From: Phenylobacterium sp. | Lineage (GTDB): Bacteria > Pseudomonadota > Alphaproteobacteria > Caulobacterales > Caulobacteraceae | Assembly: GCA_020402745.1 (NCBI GenBank) | Contig: JADBYZ010000019.1 | Coordinates: 1 to 64,000, forward strand | DNA length: 64,000 nucleotides | Reading direction: 5' to 3' | Part shown: in pieces, positions 10,711-20,138 of the stretch | How positions within the stretch are numbered: the first letter of the stretch is position 1 | Layout: the number at the start of each line of letters is the position of its first letter | The notes under the pieces: model-generated | Told to the model about the DNA's origin: nothing | Database searches by the model: none | The model's input: the letters and a program-made list of their open reading frames with translations, nothing else | Made by a program: the position numbers and the translations under genes

Positions 10711-12342
10711 ATGGCGCAGAAGGCTCAGAATGACCGGATGATCGTGGGTGCGGCCTCGGCCGGCACGGTCTTCGAATGGTACGACTTCTATCTCTACGGC
10801 TCGCTGACCGCCTTCATCAGCCTTCACTTTTTCTCCGGCGTGAACGAGACCACAGGCTTCATCCTGGCCCTGATGGCGTTTGCGGCGGGCTTCGCGGTCA
10901 GGCCCTTCGGGGCCATCGTCTTCGGTCGGCTTGGCGACCTCTGGGGCCGAAAGAACACCTTCCTGGTCACCATGCTCCTGATGGGCCTGTCGACCTTCGC
11001 GGTGGGGCTCCTTCCGGACTACAGTCAGATTGGGGTGGCCGCGCCGATCATCCTGGTCGGGCTCCGCCTTGTGCAGGGTCTCGCCATGGGCGGGGAGTAC
11101 GGAGGGGCGGCCATCTATGTGGCTGAGCATGCGCCGGAGGGCAAACGCGGACTCTACACAAGCTGGATCCAGACCACAGCGACGCTCGGCCTCTTCCTGT
11201 CGCTGGTGGTCATCATCCTGGTCCGGACCCAGGTGGGCGAGGACGCCTTCAAGGCCTGGGGTTGGCGGATCCCCTTCCTCGTCTCCGCCGTCCTGCTGGC
11301 CGTGTCCATGTGGATCCGGCTGAAGCTGAATGAGAGCCCGGTCTTCCAGAAGATGGTCGACGAAGGCCGGACCTCGAAGAGGCCCCTGACCGAGGCCTTT
11401 GCCGACCGTGCGAACCTGAAGCTCGTCGTGCTGGCCCTGGTGGGGTTGACCGCCGGACAGGCGGTGGTCTGGTACACGGGCCAGTTCTACGCCCTCTTCT
11501 TCCTGGAGAAGACGCTCAAGGTCGACGGGCTGACCACCAACGCGCTTGTGGCGACGGCCCTCTTGATCGGCACGCCCTTCTTCGTCGTCTTCGGCTGGCT
11601 GTCGGACAAGATCGGCCGCAAGCCCATCATCCTTGCGGGCTGCCTTCTGGCGGCGCTCACCTTCTTCCCGATCTTCAAGGCCCTGACCACGGCGGCGAAT
11701 CCCGCCCTTGCGGCGGCGACCGCCTCGGCGCCGGTGACGGTGATCGCCGATCCCGCCGACTGTGCGCTTCAGTTCGATCCCATCGGCAAGAGCGCCTTCG
11801 CCTCTTCCTGCGACATCGCCAAGTCGGCCCTTGCGAGCGCCGGCGTAAGCTACCGGAACGAGGCGGCGCCGGCGGGAACCCTGGCCCGGGTGCGGATCGG
11901 TCAGGCCGAGATCGCCTCGGTCGATGGCCGCAACCAATCCCGCGAGGATCTCGCCGACGCCCGCGCCGCCTGGACAAAGACTCTGGGGGCGACCCTCTCA
12001 GAGGCTGGTTACCCGGCCAAGGCCGACCCAGCCCAGATCAACAAGCCCCTTGTCGTGGGCCTGCTCACCCTGCTCGTCCTTTACGTGACCATGGTCTATG
12101 GACCGATCGCGGCCGCCCTGGTGGAGATGTTCCCGGCCCGGATACGGTATACTTCCATGTCTCTGCCCTATCACATCGGCAACGGCTGGTTCGGCGGCTT
12201 TCTGCCCGCCACAGCCTTCGCCATGGTGGCGGCGTCGGGGGACATTTACAGGGGCCTCTGGTACCCGATCATCATCGCGGCGGTCACCCTGGTGGTGGGA
12301 GGTCTCTTCATCCGGGAGATGCGCGGGGCCCCGATCGACTGA
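10711..12342 (+). CDS. MFS transporter, metabolite:H+ symporter (MHS) type, with a large extracytoplasmic insert
   Basis: Inner-membrane carrier of 543 residues. The start AASAGTVFEWYDFYLYG is the signature of the MHS branch, which moves organic acids, betaines and similar solutes with protons. The loop motif GRLGDLWGRKNTF and its repeat GWLSDKIGRKPIIL mark the two six-helix halves. Between late helices (about residues 330-450) is a polar stretch of roughly 110 residues with two cysteines (ADCALQF and SSCDIAK), likely a small periplasmic domain. An ATG start at 10711 follows ggggagg. It lies 222 bases before the SARP-like regulator on the same strand, so it may share control with the P450-peroxidase locus, although operator-like repeats begin only after its stop. 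Confidence 0.88.
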   Translation: MAQKAQNDRMIVGAASAGTVFEWYDFYLYGSLTAFISLHFFSGVNETTGFILALMAFAAGFAVRPFGAIVFGRLGDLWGRKNTFLVTMLLMGLSTFAVGLLPDYSQIGVAAPIILVGLRLVQGLAMGGEYGGAAIYVAEHAPEGKRGLYTSWIQTTATLGLFLSLVVIILVRTQVGEDAFKAWGWRIPFLVSAVLLAVSMWIRLKLNESPVFQKMVDEGRTSKRPLTEAFADRANLKLVVLALVGLTAGQAVVWYTGQFYALFFLEKTLKVDGLTTNALVATALLIGTPFFVVFGWLSDKIGRKPIILAGCLLAALTFFPIFKALTTAANPALAAATASAPVTVIADPADCALQFDPIGKSAFASSCDIAKSALASAGVSYRNEAAPAGTLARVRIGQAEIASVDGRNQSREDLADARAAWTKTLGATLSEAGYPAKADPAQINKPLVVGLLTLLVLYVTMVYGPIAAALVEMFPARIRYTSMSLPYHIGNGWFGGFLPATAFAMVAASGDIYRGLWYPIIIAAVTLVVGGLFIREMRGAPID

Positions 12343-12346
12343 AAGT

Positions 12347-12375
12347 GCGTGAAATCATCGTGAAAATGTCGTGAA
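12347..12375 (+). promoter_or_regulatory. Candidate SARP-type operator, three heptamers every 11 bp
   Basis: Heptamers gcgtgaa (12347-12353), tcgtgaa (12358-12364) and tcgtgaa (12369-12375) are separated by 4 bases each, giving an exact 11-base period. SARP regulators are known to bind heptamers repeated with this spacing on one face of the helix. The gene downstream encodes a SARP-like protein. Confidence 0.6.
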
Positions 12376-12502
12376 TCGCGGGTTCAGGGCTGGCGGCCCG
12401 ACGAAGGATGGTTTCGACCGGTGTATATCGGTGGAATCTCCGGTGATCATTGGAAGTTTCCGAGGGGAAAGCTCGGGTTTGAAGACCGGGAGGGGGCTCC
12501 CG

Positions 12503-12520
12503 ACGTGAAGAAGGCGTGAA
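12503..12520 (+). promoter_or_regulatory. Second array of the same heptamer, two copies at 11 bp
   Basis: acgtgaa (12503-12509) and gcgtgaa (12514-12520) repeat the sequence and the 11-base period of the array at 12347-12375. They lie 45-62 bases before the start codon of the regulator. Confidence 0.5.
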
Positions 12521-12530
12521 ACTGGGGTCA

Positions 12531-12550
12531 GGCGTCGCAAGTGCGACGCC
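12531..12550. promoter_or_regulatory. Perfect 9-bp inverted repeat in the regulator leader
   Basis: ggcgtcgcaagtgcgacgcc is a perfect 9-base-arm palindrome with a 2-base centre. It ends 14 bases before the start codon, beside the likely ribosome site (ggggtgat). It could be a dimer operator, or, with a longer loop or cruciform, an RNA structure that affects translation. Confidence 0.55.
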
Positions 12551-12564
12551 CCGGGGTGATTTGA

Positions 12565-14310
12565 ATGACGGGGCGATCCGGATTTTACTCCATTCGACTG
12601 ATGGGGGCCTTCCGCCTCCAGGGCATGAACGGACACCGAGTGGAAGTCGCCAGCAGGAAGGCGGTCGGGCTCATCGCCCTCCTGGCCACAGGCCGGGACG
12701 GCGAACGCGCGCGCCAATTCCTGCAGGACAAGCTGTGGGGTTCGCGGGAGTCGACACAGGCTCAGACCAGCCTGCGACGGGAGCTTTCAAACCTGCGCAA
12801 GCTCCTCGCAGACGAGCCCGAGCCCCTGCTGTTCACCGAGGGCTCACGGGTGCGCCTCAACCTGCGGAAGATCGCCTTCGACATCCTGGTGCCGGGCGCC
12901 GCCAACGAGAACGACCCACGGGAGCCCTTAGGCGTCGCCGAGTTCCTTGAGGGCCTGGACATTCCCGGAGAAGAGGGCTTCGAAGACTGGCTTCGGGAGG
13001 AGCGGGCGCGACTCTCAAAAGGGTCCGAGGGATGGGGGGCTGGGCCGCCGCCCCTCTTCACTCCCCTGCCAAGCCATGTCCTGGACCTCAGTCAGCCGGC
13101 GCCAGGGTTCGATGGTCGTCCGGCGGTGGCGGTGCTGCGGTTCCTCAACCAGACCGACGACGACGCCCTGGACTTCGCTGCAGAGGGAATCAGCGAAGAC
13201 CTGATCGACCAGCTCTGCCGGCTACGCTGGCTGCCCGTGATCGCCCGATCCTCCAGCTTCCATTTCGGCCCTGAGATCCAGGACGCCAAGGCGGTTGGAC
13301 AGGGCCTCGGCGCCAGGTACCTGATCGAGGGTCGGCTCCGCGCCGCCGGGGAGGACTTCCAGCTTGCAGTCTCGGCGGTCGATACTGAGACCGGCAAGGT
13401 CATCTGGTCGAAGCGCTTCGATCTGCCCAGAAGCTTGGCCAATGAGAGCCTGTCTCCGCTGCTCGAGGACCTGACCGCAATTCTGTCGGCGCAGATCGAT
13501 CATGCCGAGCAGTCCAGGGCCGCGGCGCGGCCAGCGACCAGCCGGGATGTGAACACCCTGATCTGGAAGAGCCGCTGGCATCTGAACCAGATGACCCGGC
13601 GGGACGCCGGGATCGCGCAGGACCTTGTCGAAGAGGCCCTGAGGCTGGAGCCCGAAAATCCGGAGGTGCTCATCCAGGCGGCCTGGAGGATCGGCTGGAG
13701 CAACTGGGCGGAAAGGGCGAAGCCTCGCGACATGAAGGCCTGGTCGAAACTGGCTCGCGACGCCATGCGCGCGGATCCCGAGGACGGCCGCGCCTACGCC
13801 ATCCTCGGCGCGCACGAGTTGCTGATCAGGAATACTGCACGCGCTCAGATGCTCTGCGAGCGGGCGATCGAGCTCAATCCCAGCCTGCCCCTGGGCCACG
13901 CCATGCGCGGCTCGTCTCTCAACCTGGCCGGGCGGCCAGAGGACGCGCTGTTAAGCCTGCGGACGGCTCTGCGCCTCAGCCCAACCGATCCCTTCGTCTT
14001 TCACACCCTGGGCGAACTGGCGACCGCCCACTGCATGATGGGCCGCTGGGACGAGGCCATCGACCTGTCCGACCAATCCCTGATCCGGCGCCCCGCCTAC
14101 TGGCTGGCCCACGTGGTCAAGATCAACGCCCTGGCGCGGAGCGGCGATGCCTCTACGGCCGTGGAAGCCCGGCGAACCATGGACCAAGCGTGTCCGGGTT
14201 TTGATCACAACAGTATTGACTGGCTGCCGTTCGTCGACAGCCGCTGGAACATTTTCTTCAGAGAGGGCCTTCAGCAGGCCCTGGACAACAAGAATCCCGG
14301 AGACGCCTGA
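12565..14310 (+). CDS. SARP-like winged-helix regulator with TolB-like and TPR domains
   Basis: Predicted cytoplasmic transcription activator of 581 residues. Residues about 5-105 form an OmpR/SARP-type winged helix: RKAVGLIALLA, FLQDKLWGSRES and TSLRRELSNLRKLL are the expected helices. The next segment (FLEGLDI, EGFEDWLREERARL) looks like the start of a bacterial transcriptional activator domain. Residues about 185-295 (GRPAVAVLRFLNQTDDD to TGKVIWSKRFDL) resemble the TolB-like domain seen in CadC- and cyclase-type regulators, and the rest is TPR-like helices (EALRLEPENPEVLIQAA, CERAIELNPSLPLGHA, ALRLSPTDPFVFHTLGELA). No membrane segment is seen. It lies 58 bases before the P450-peroxidase gene, which it probably controls, and 11-base-spaced repeats precede it. 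The signal it senses is unknown. Confidence 0.82.
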   Translation: MTGRSGFYSIRLMGAFRLQGMNGHRVEVASRKAVGLIALLATGRDGERARQFLQDKLWGSRESTQAQTSLRRELSNLRKLLADEPEPLLFTEGSRVRLNLRKIAFDILVPGAANENDPREPLGVAEFLEGLDIPGEEGFEDWLREERARLSKGSEGWGAGPPPLFTPLPSHVLDLSQPAPGFDGRPAVAVLRFLNQTDDDALDFAAEGISEDLIDQLCRLRWLPVIARSSSFHFGPEIQDAKAVGQGLGARYLIEGRLRAAGEDFQLAVSAVDTETGKVIWSKRFDLPRSLANESLSPLLEDLTAILSAQIDHAEQSRAAARPATSRDVNTLIWKSRWHLNQMTRRDAGIAQDLVEEALRLEPENPEVLIQAAWRIGWSNWAERAKPRDMKAWSKLARDAMRADPEDGRAYAILGAHELLIRNTARAQMLCERAIELNPSLPLGHAMRGSSLNLAGRPEDALLSLRTALRLSPTDPFVFHTLGELATAHCMMGRWDEAIDLSDQSLIRRPAYWLAHVVKINALARSGDASTAVEARRTMDQACPGFDHNSIDWLPFVDSRWNIFFREGLQQALDNKNPGDA

Positions 14311-14368
14311 GGGTCCGGCCTGCATTCGCCGGATCCATCATGACGCCGCGCCGGGTGGGAGGCTGAGC

Positions 14369-17300
14369 ATGTGGGTGGGCAGGCTAAGAGAGACGCTGCT
14401 TCTGGTCGTCGTATGGGCGATCGTCGTCGGCCTTGGACTCCTGGCGATCGCCGCGGTCTGCGGCCTCTTCCTTTCAGTCTGGCCCAATCCCTCCCCACTC
14501 TTTCTGGGCGCCTTGGGAATTCTCCTCGCCTGGGGGCTTGTCCGCTTTCTCCTCACCGATCCCCTGGGCAGGTTCCGCAAGGCCATCACGCAGAAGTACT
14601 ATGCAAAGATCAGGGATGCGGAGGCCGAAGAGGCGAAGGATCCCTGGAAGCGCCCTCCCCCCTTCCGACTGGACCCCGAGACCGCGTCTGCAGGCATCGG
14701 GTTGGGACTGGGAGGATTGACGAAGGCCATCACGGGCGCCGGCCTCAGCGTGATCCGGCTCCTGGCTCCAAACCTCCGGATCTGGCCATTACCGATCCGC
14801 CTGGTCACCCGGTATAGCGATGTCCAGGCGGTCCTGGCGGCCGCAGATACTTTCCCGACGGTGTATGGCGCGGAAATGCGCGACCTGGGAGAGGGGGCTG
14901 ATTTCGTTCTCGGGCTGAACGGCGCCGCACACGCGCCCGCGCGCAAACTCCTCGACGATGTTGTCGGCGAACTCGCCAATCCCCAGGACCGGGACCGCGT
15001 GGCCACGCATGCGGCGGAGGTGGCCAACGCGCTGGTCGACCAGTCGCAGGGTCGGATGGATGTCGTGGCGGACCTGATCCGCCGGACTGCGGCCGAGGTC
15101 TGCATCGAGTACTTCGGTTTCGAGGCGCCCGATCCGGACGGCCTGGCGGACTGGACCATAGGCATGTCCCGCCTGCTCTTTTCTGATCCCTTCGGGGCGC
15201 CCGAGACCCGCGAGCAGGCCGTCCAGGCCGCCAGCCTGTTCCGGGGCATGGTCAGGCGCAGTCTTGAAGTGGGGGAGCGTCGCCCCTCTCGGGACACCCT
15301 CGTAACCCGTCTGCTCGCCCAGGAGGCTGCGGGCCGGATCACCCGTCCGGAGATCGTCGCCTTCCTCACAGGGAATGCTGCGGGGATGATACCGACCACC
15401 ACCATCGGGATGACCGCGATCATTGAGCTCCTTCTGGCGCGCCCACTCTGGTGGGACAGGGCCCGGCGACTGGCCGCTCAGATCCGGGGGGCTGGCCCGG
15501 CCGGAGACCCGGCGGCCAGGAAACAGCTCCTCGACATCCTGATGGAGGCGGCTCGCCTCTCCCCCACGCTCTACCCGGGGCAGTTCCGGCTGGCGGGAAG
15601 GGACGCCGTCATCGCCCCGGGAACCCTGCGCGCAAGTCGGGTGCGACAGGGCGACCTTCTGATGGTCTCGACGGCGTCCGCCCTACAGGACGGACGACGC
15701 TTCAAATGGCCGGGCGCCTTCAATCCCGACCGCCCGACCGCCGAGAAGCAGGCCGCCGAACTGATGTTTGGGGCGGGGGTTCATAAGTGCGTGGGGATTC
15801 ACCTCGCCAAGGCCGTCATGCTGGAGATCGCGGTCGCCTTGTTCTCCCGGGAAGATCTGGCCCCGGCGCCGGGGGACGCCGGCAAGGTTCGCTCGGTGGG
15901 ACCCTTCCCCCGCCATAAGGAGATGACATGGCGTCCGGACGGCCCGGTCGCCGGACAGAGCCTTCTGGTGATCGCAGCGCCCCTGCCGGCCGGAGCCAAC
16001 GCTAAGGCGCTCGCAAAGGGGCTCGAAGCTCTCAGAGTCCAGGGTGGCGGCCGTGATATGGACCGGACCGGCGTCGTTCACTTCGCCGCCTTCAGCGTGC
16101 TTGACCTCGGTTTCGAGGCGACGCCGCAGCCCTGGCTCGTGGGCGAACTGAACGTCGATGGCGAGGGACCCACCGCCATAGACCGCACCGCCGCCTGCCT
16201 GGAGGACTGGCTCGGCCTGTTCCAGATTGTCGATCCGAAGCTCCGCACTACCGACGATCTCGCCCGCTTCCTGAAGGCCCATGTGCTGGACATCCGTTGC
16301 ACGCCCTGGGGAGCGACCGGCCTGCAGTATCCCGGTGCGATCGGAGTGCCGGCCGGCGACATCCGCCGCCAGAAGGACCTGGCCGATTATGTCCGAGAGG
16401 TGCTGGACCACCTCAACGCCCACGGGGCGCCTGAGGGCCGGGACTCGGTTCGGCCCGCAGGCGGACCGCCCGACGCCGTCCAGACGCTCGATACGGTCCG
16501 ACGGCTGATCCGGAGGGATCCCGACTTGGTGAAGGCGTCCGCCAAGGACCCGAGGCTGGCGGCGCTTGTTCTTAAGGGCGCGGCGTTCCGTGACTTTCTC
16601 TTGCGTCCCCTCGGTCCAAGACTGGCCTTCACCGACTTCACCTCTCCGCCCGGAAGCGAGAACCCGCCGCTGGTGACCGTCCTGGGGCAGGTGCTGAAGG
16701 ACCGGAACCGCGGCGCGGTCCTGGCGGTCGTCCTCGCCCTCGCTGTAGCCGTGACCGCCATGGTGCGGATCTACCTGGGGCCAGGGGGCGTCGCCGACGA
16801 TCTCGGCGGGATCGTCGAGATCGTCTTCACAAGTCTGGTCTGGGTGCTGGCGGCCTACATCCTCGCCCTCCTGGCGGCCGTGGGTCTGTTCGTCGCCCTT
16901 TTGCTCGCACATGAGGCTGCGGACAGAGCGGATCCGAGCCCGCCGTCGCCGGAGGCGGTTGCAAACGTGGAGGCCTTCGAAAACCCGGAGGGCTATGCAC
17001 AGAACCACATGATCTCCGTCACCCGGCTGAAGCCCGGCCCCTTCCGGAGATACACCCTGGCGCTCGGCATGTGGGTGATCCGGCTTCTGGCCCTCTTCAG
17101 CTTCCGACAGGGAAACCTGGCGCGGATGGGCACCATCCATTTCGCCCGCTGGGTGAAGCCGCCGGGGACGGACGCCCTGTTGTTCATGTCAAACTATGAC
17201 GGGTCCTGGCTTAGCTATCTGGAGGACTTCACAGCCCTCGCCTCCCTCGGACTGAACGCAGCCTGGGGGCACAGTCGCGGCGTCCCCACGGCGACCCTGA

Positions 17301-19132
17301 TGTTTCTGGGCGGGGCATCGGACTCCGACGCCTTCAAGCGCTTCGCCAAACGGTCCCTCCGGCGGACAAACTTCTGGTACTCCGCCTATCCTGGGGTGAC
17401 GCTTGAGAACATCCGGCGCAACGCCCTGATCCACGACGGCCTGATGCGAGCGGCCAACGCCACCGAGGCGCAGGACTGGCTGGACATGCTGGCCTCGGTG
17501 AAGCGGCCCGAGCTTGAGATCCAGACAGACGAGGTGCAAACCCTGATCCTCCGGGGTCTCGGCTCTTTGCCGGCCATGGCCTGCGGCCTGATCCACATCC
17601 CACCCGGAGCCGACCTTGCGGGCTGGACGGCCCACCTGTCACGTACCGTCGCCTTCGGGAACGCAGATCCCGATCCCCATCGCTGGAACCAGAGACTCTG
17701 GGCGCGGGTGTTTCACCAGGAGGAGGGACCCTTCCCCGACCGACCCGGGGAGGTGGGGTTTGTGGGCTTCACAGCCTCCGGCCTGGTCAAGCTCGGACTT
17801 CCGGGGCCGGATACCGGCGTCGGCCTCGCCGGCCTCCTGGCGCCCTTCTACCAGGGGATGAGCAGCCGCGAGCGGGTCCTCCGCGATGCGGGGCCCTCCG
17901 CCCCTGCGAACTGGTCCTGGTCTGACTCCGCCTGGACGGGCCTTCCGCCCGACTCAGCCGGGGTCGACGCGGTGCTGCTGGTCTACGGAATGACTCCGGG
18001 AGACTGCAGCGCCGCCATCGGCGCGCAGGCCGCCGATTTTGGTCTGACCCTCAGAAAGACGCTGTCCTCCCCCGCGCGTCCGGTCTTGCCAGGCGGCCTG
18101 CGCGCCGAACCCTTCGGGTTCGCTGACGGGATCTCTAATCCGGCCATCAGGGGACTGCGGGGTGATCCCGGCCTTGCCGGAGACCAGGTGGAGCCCGGCG
18201 AGATCCTTCTGGGCTATCCGCACAACCGGGACGGGCGGGTTCCGACCTGCGCCCTGCCTGCCGAACTGGACCCCCTGGACATCCTGCCGGCGGTGTCGAA
18301 CTCCCGCTTCAGGCGCTATCCGGCCTTCGGCCTGGAGTCGGGCGCCGGGGCCGATCACGATTTCGGCCGTAACGGGACCTTCCTCGTGGTGCGGCAGCTG
18401 GAGCAGGATGTCGCAGGCTTCCAGGACTATACGGCGCGGACGGCGGCTCAGCTGGCCCTGACTCCCGGCATGGCGGGGGTCGATCCGCACTGGGTCGGCG
18501 CCAGGATGATCGGGCGCTGGAAGGACGGATCACCGGTGGTCCTGTACCCGGACGCCAGCCCCCACCGGCCCAATCCTACAAATGACTTTGGTTACGCCAC
18601 ACTGGATCCAAGGGGCTTTGCCTGCCCGCTGGGTTCGCATGTCCGCCGCTCGAATCCCCGGGACAGCCTGATGTCTGACAACCTCAAGGCGCCAAACCAT
18701 GTCAGCAGCCACCGGATCCTGCGCCGGGGACGGGCCTATCTTGAGCCCGCGCCGGCGGGCGCGAACCCGACAGAGGGCCTGATCTTCCTCGCCGCCTGCA
18801 CCGACCTTGAGCGCCAGTTCGAGTTCATCCAGCAGAGCTGGCTCGGCGAACCGTCCTTCCACGGCCTGACCGGGGAGGCGGATCCCGCAGTGGACTCCGA
18901 TGGCAAGCTGCAGGACCTGTCCCTGCCCGACGGGCGCACGGTCCGGCGGATCCGGGGCATACCCGACTTCGTGACCGTGCGGGGCGGAGGCTACTTCTTT
19001 ATGCCGAGCCGGTCGGCCCTCTACTACCTGGCGGACAGGACCCGGAGGCTGGCGGGGCCCCTCAGCCCGCCTTCGGCGACAGCGAGCCGGAAGCGTAGCG
19101 CTTCGCCATCTCGGAGAGGGGAACCGGCCTGA
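14369..19132 (+). CDS. Membrane-bound cytochrome P450 - DyP-type peroxidase fusion protein
   Basis: A 1587-residue two-haem protein. Order: two N-terminal membrane helices (about 8-31 and 37-56); a P450 domain (about 120-510) with EAAR at 393-396 (ExxR) and the haem loop [10 protein letters not shown] at 467-476, with C474 the thiolate ligand; a module around 560-700; two more helices (about 782-803 and 815-850); a similar module around 905-1010; and a DyP peroxidase domain (about 1050-1560) with GFADG at 1250-1254 (D1253), CPLGSHVRR with proximal H1424, and HRILRRG with R1449. The I-helix reads AGMIPTT, without the usual acid-alcohol pair. The start at 14369 follows gggaggc; the open frame upstream overlaps the regulator. 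No Tat signal is seen, so both haem domains are probably cytoplasmic. The last 24 codons overlap fba. Substrate unknown. Confidence 0.85.
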   Translation: MWVGRLRETLLLVVVWAIVVGLGLLAIAAVCGLFLSVWPNPSPLFLGALGILLAWGLVRFLLTDPLGRFRKAITQKYYAKIRDAEAEEAKDPWKRPPPFRLDPETASAGIGLGLGGLTKAITGAGLSVIRLLAPNLRIWPLPIRLVTRYSDVQAVLAAADTFPTVYGAEMRDLGEGADFVLGLNGAAHAPARKLLDDVVGELANPQDRDRVATHAAEVANALVDQSQGRMDVVADLIRRTAAEVCIEYFGFEAPDPDGLADWTIGMSRLLFSDPFGAPETREQAVQAASLFRGMVRRSLEVGERRPSRDTLVTRLLAQEAAGRITRPEIVAFLTGNAAGMIPTTTIGMTAIIELLLARPLWWDRARRLAAQIRGAGPAGDPAARKQLLDILMEAARLSPTLYPGQFRLAGRDAVIAPGTLRASRVRQGDLLMVSTASALQDGRRFKWPGAFNPDRPTAEKQAAELMFGAGVHKCVGIHLAKAVMLEIAVALFSREDLAPAPGDAGKVRSVGPFPRHKEMTWRPDGPVAGQSLLVIAAPLPAGANAKALAKGLEALRVQGGGRDMDRTGVVHFAAFSVLDLGFEATPQPWLVGELNVDGEGPTAIDRTAACLEDWLGLFQIVDPKLRTTDDLARFLKAHVLDIRCTPWGATGLQYPGAIGVPAGDIRRQKDLADYVREVLDHLNAHGAPEGRDSVRPAGGPPDAVQTLDTVRRLIRRDPDLVKASAKDPRLAALVLKGAAFRDFLLRPLGPRLAFTDFTSPPGSENPPLVTVLGQVLKDRNRGAVLAVVLALAVAVTAMVRIYLGPGGVADDLGGIVEIVFTSLVWVLAAYILALLAAVGLFVALLLAHEAADRADPSPPSPEAVANVEAFENPEGYAQNHMISVTRLKPGPFRRYTLALGMWVIRLLALFSFRQGNLARMGTIHFARWVKPPGTDALLFMSNYDGSWLSYLEDFTALASLGLNAAWGHSRGVPTATLMFLGGASDSDAFKRFAKRSLRRTNFWYSAYPGVTLENIRRNALIHDGLMRAANATEAQDWLDMLASVKRPELEIQTDEVQTLILRGLGSLPAMACGLIHIPPGADLAGWTAHLSRTVAFGNADPDPHRWNQRLWARVFHQEEGPFPDRPGEVGFVGFTASGLVKLGLPGPDTGVGLAGLLAPFYQGMSSRERVLRDAGPSAPANWSWSDSAWTGLPPDSAGVDAVLLVYGMTPGDCSAAIGAQAADFGLTLRKTLSSPARPVLPGGLRAEPFGFADGISNPAIRGLRGDPGLAGDQVEPGEILLGYPHNRDGRVPTCALPAELDPLDILPAVSNSRFRRYPAFGLESGAGADHDFGRNGTFLVVRQLEQDVAGFQDYTARTAAQLALTPGMAGVDPHWVGARMIGRWKDGSPVVLYPDASPHRPNPTNDFGYATLDPRGFACPLGSHVRRSNPRDSLMSDNLKAPNHVSSHRILRRGRAYLEPAPAGANPTEGLIFLAACTDLERQFEFIQQSWLGEPSFHGLTGEADPAVDSDGKLQDLSLPDGRTVRRIRGIPDFVTVRGGGYFFMPSRSALYYLADRTRRLAGPLSPPSATASRKRSASPSRRGEPA

Positions 19133-20126
19133 TCTTCGAGGCGTGGCCGGCGGTCCCGAACTCCTCGAACCGCTGGCGACAGACGTCGCGCATCGCCTCC
19201 ATGGCGGGCTTGAGGTACTTGCGCGGGTCGAACTCGCCCGGGTTCTCGGCGAAGACCTTGCGGATGGCGCCGGTCATGGCCATCCGGTTGTCGGTGTCGA
19301 TGTTGATTTTCCGCACGCCGTTCTTGATGCCGCGCTGGATCTCCTCGACCGGCACGCCCCAGGTCTGGGGCATCTCGCCGCCGTACTGGTTGATGATGTC
19401 CTGAAGCTCCTGAGGCACGCTGGACGAGCCGTGCATGACCAGGTGGGTGTTGGGCAGGCGGCGGTGGATCTCCTCGATCACGTGCATGGCCAGGACGTCG
19501 CCGTCGGGCTTGCGGGTGAACTTGTAGGCGCCGTGGCTGGTGCCCATGGCGATGGCCAGGGCGTCGACCTGGGTGGCCTTTACGAAGGCCACGGCCTGGT
19601 CGGGATCGGTCAGCAGCTGGTCATGGTCGAGCTTGCCCTCGAAGCCGTGGCCGTCCTCCTTCTCGCCCATGCCGGTCTCAAGGCTGCCCAGCACGCCGAG
19701 CTCGCCCTCCACCGAGGCGCCGACCCAGTGGGCCATGTCCACCACGTTGCGGGTGACGCGGACGTTGTAGTCGTAGTCGGCGGGGGTCTTGCCGTCGGCC
19801 ATCAGTGAGCCGTCCATCATCACCGAGGTGAAGCCGTACTGGATGGCGGTGGCGCAGGTCGCCTCGTTGTTCCCGTGGTCCTGGTGCATGCAGATCGGGA
19901 TGTGCGGGTACATCTCGGCCAGGGCGTCGATCAGGTGCTTCAGGACGATGTCATTGGCGTAGGCGCGGGCGCCGCGGCTGGCCTGGATGATGACCGGCGA
20001 GTCCGTCGCCTCGGCCGCCTCCAGGATGGCCAGCCCCTGCTCCATGTTGTTGATGTTGAAGGCCGGGACGCCGTAGCCGTGCTCGGCGGCGTGGTCGAGG
20101 AGCTGTCGCAGGGTGATCCGGGCCAT
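19062..20126 (-). CDS. fba: Fructose-bisphosphate aldolase, class II
   Basis: Zinc-dependent cleavage of fructose 1,6-bisphosphate to two triose phosphates in glycolysis, and the reverse in gluconeogenesis. The 354-residue protein has [14 protein letters not shown] at the N-terminus, the metal histidines in MHQDHGNN and in [10 protein letters not shown], and the phosphate-binding segments [13 protein letters not shown] and [11 protein letters not shown]. Length and motifs match the class IIB group of alphaproteobacteria. Third gene of gap-pgk-fba, 12 bases after pgk. Its 3' end overlaps the end of the P450-peroxidase gene on the other strand by 71 bases. Confidence 0.96.
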   Translation of the reverse strand: MARITLRQLLDHAAEHGYGVPAFNINNMEQGLAILEAAEATDSPVIIQASRGARAYANDIVLKHLIDALAEMYPHIPICMHQDHGNNEATCATAIQYGFTSVMMDGSLMADGKTPADYDYNVRVTRNVVDMAHWVGASVEGELGVLGSLETGMGEKEDGHGFEGKLDHDQLLTDPDQAVAFVKATQVDALAIAMGTSHGAYKFTRKPDGDVLAMHVIEEIHRRLPNTHLVMHGSSSVPQELQDIINQYGGEMPQTWGVPVEEIQRGIKNGVRKINIDTDNRMAMTGAIRKVFAENPGEFDPRKYLKPAMEAMRDVCRQRFEEFGTAGHASKIRPVPLSEMAKRYASGSLSPKAG

Positions 20127-20138
20127 GTGCCGTCTCCG

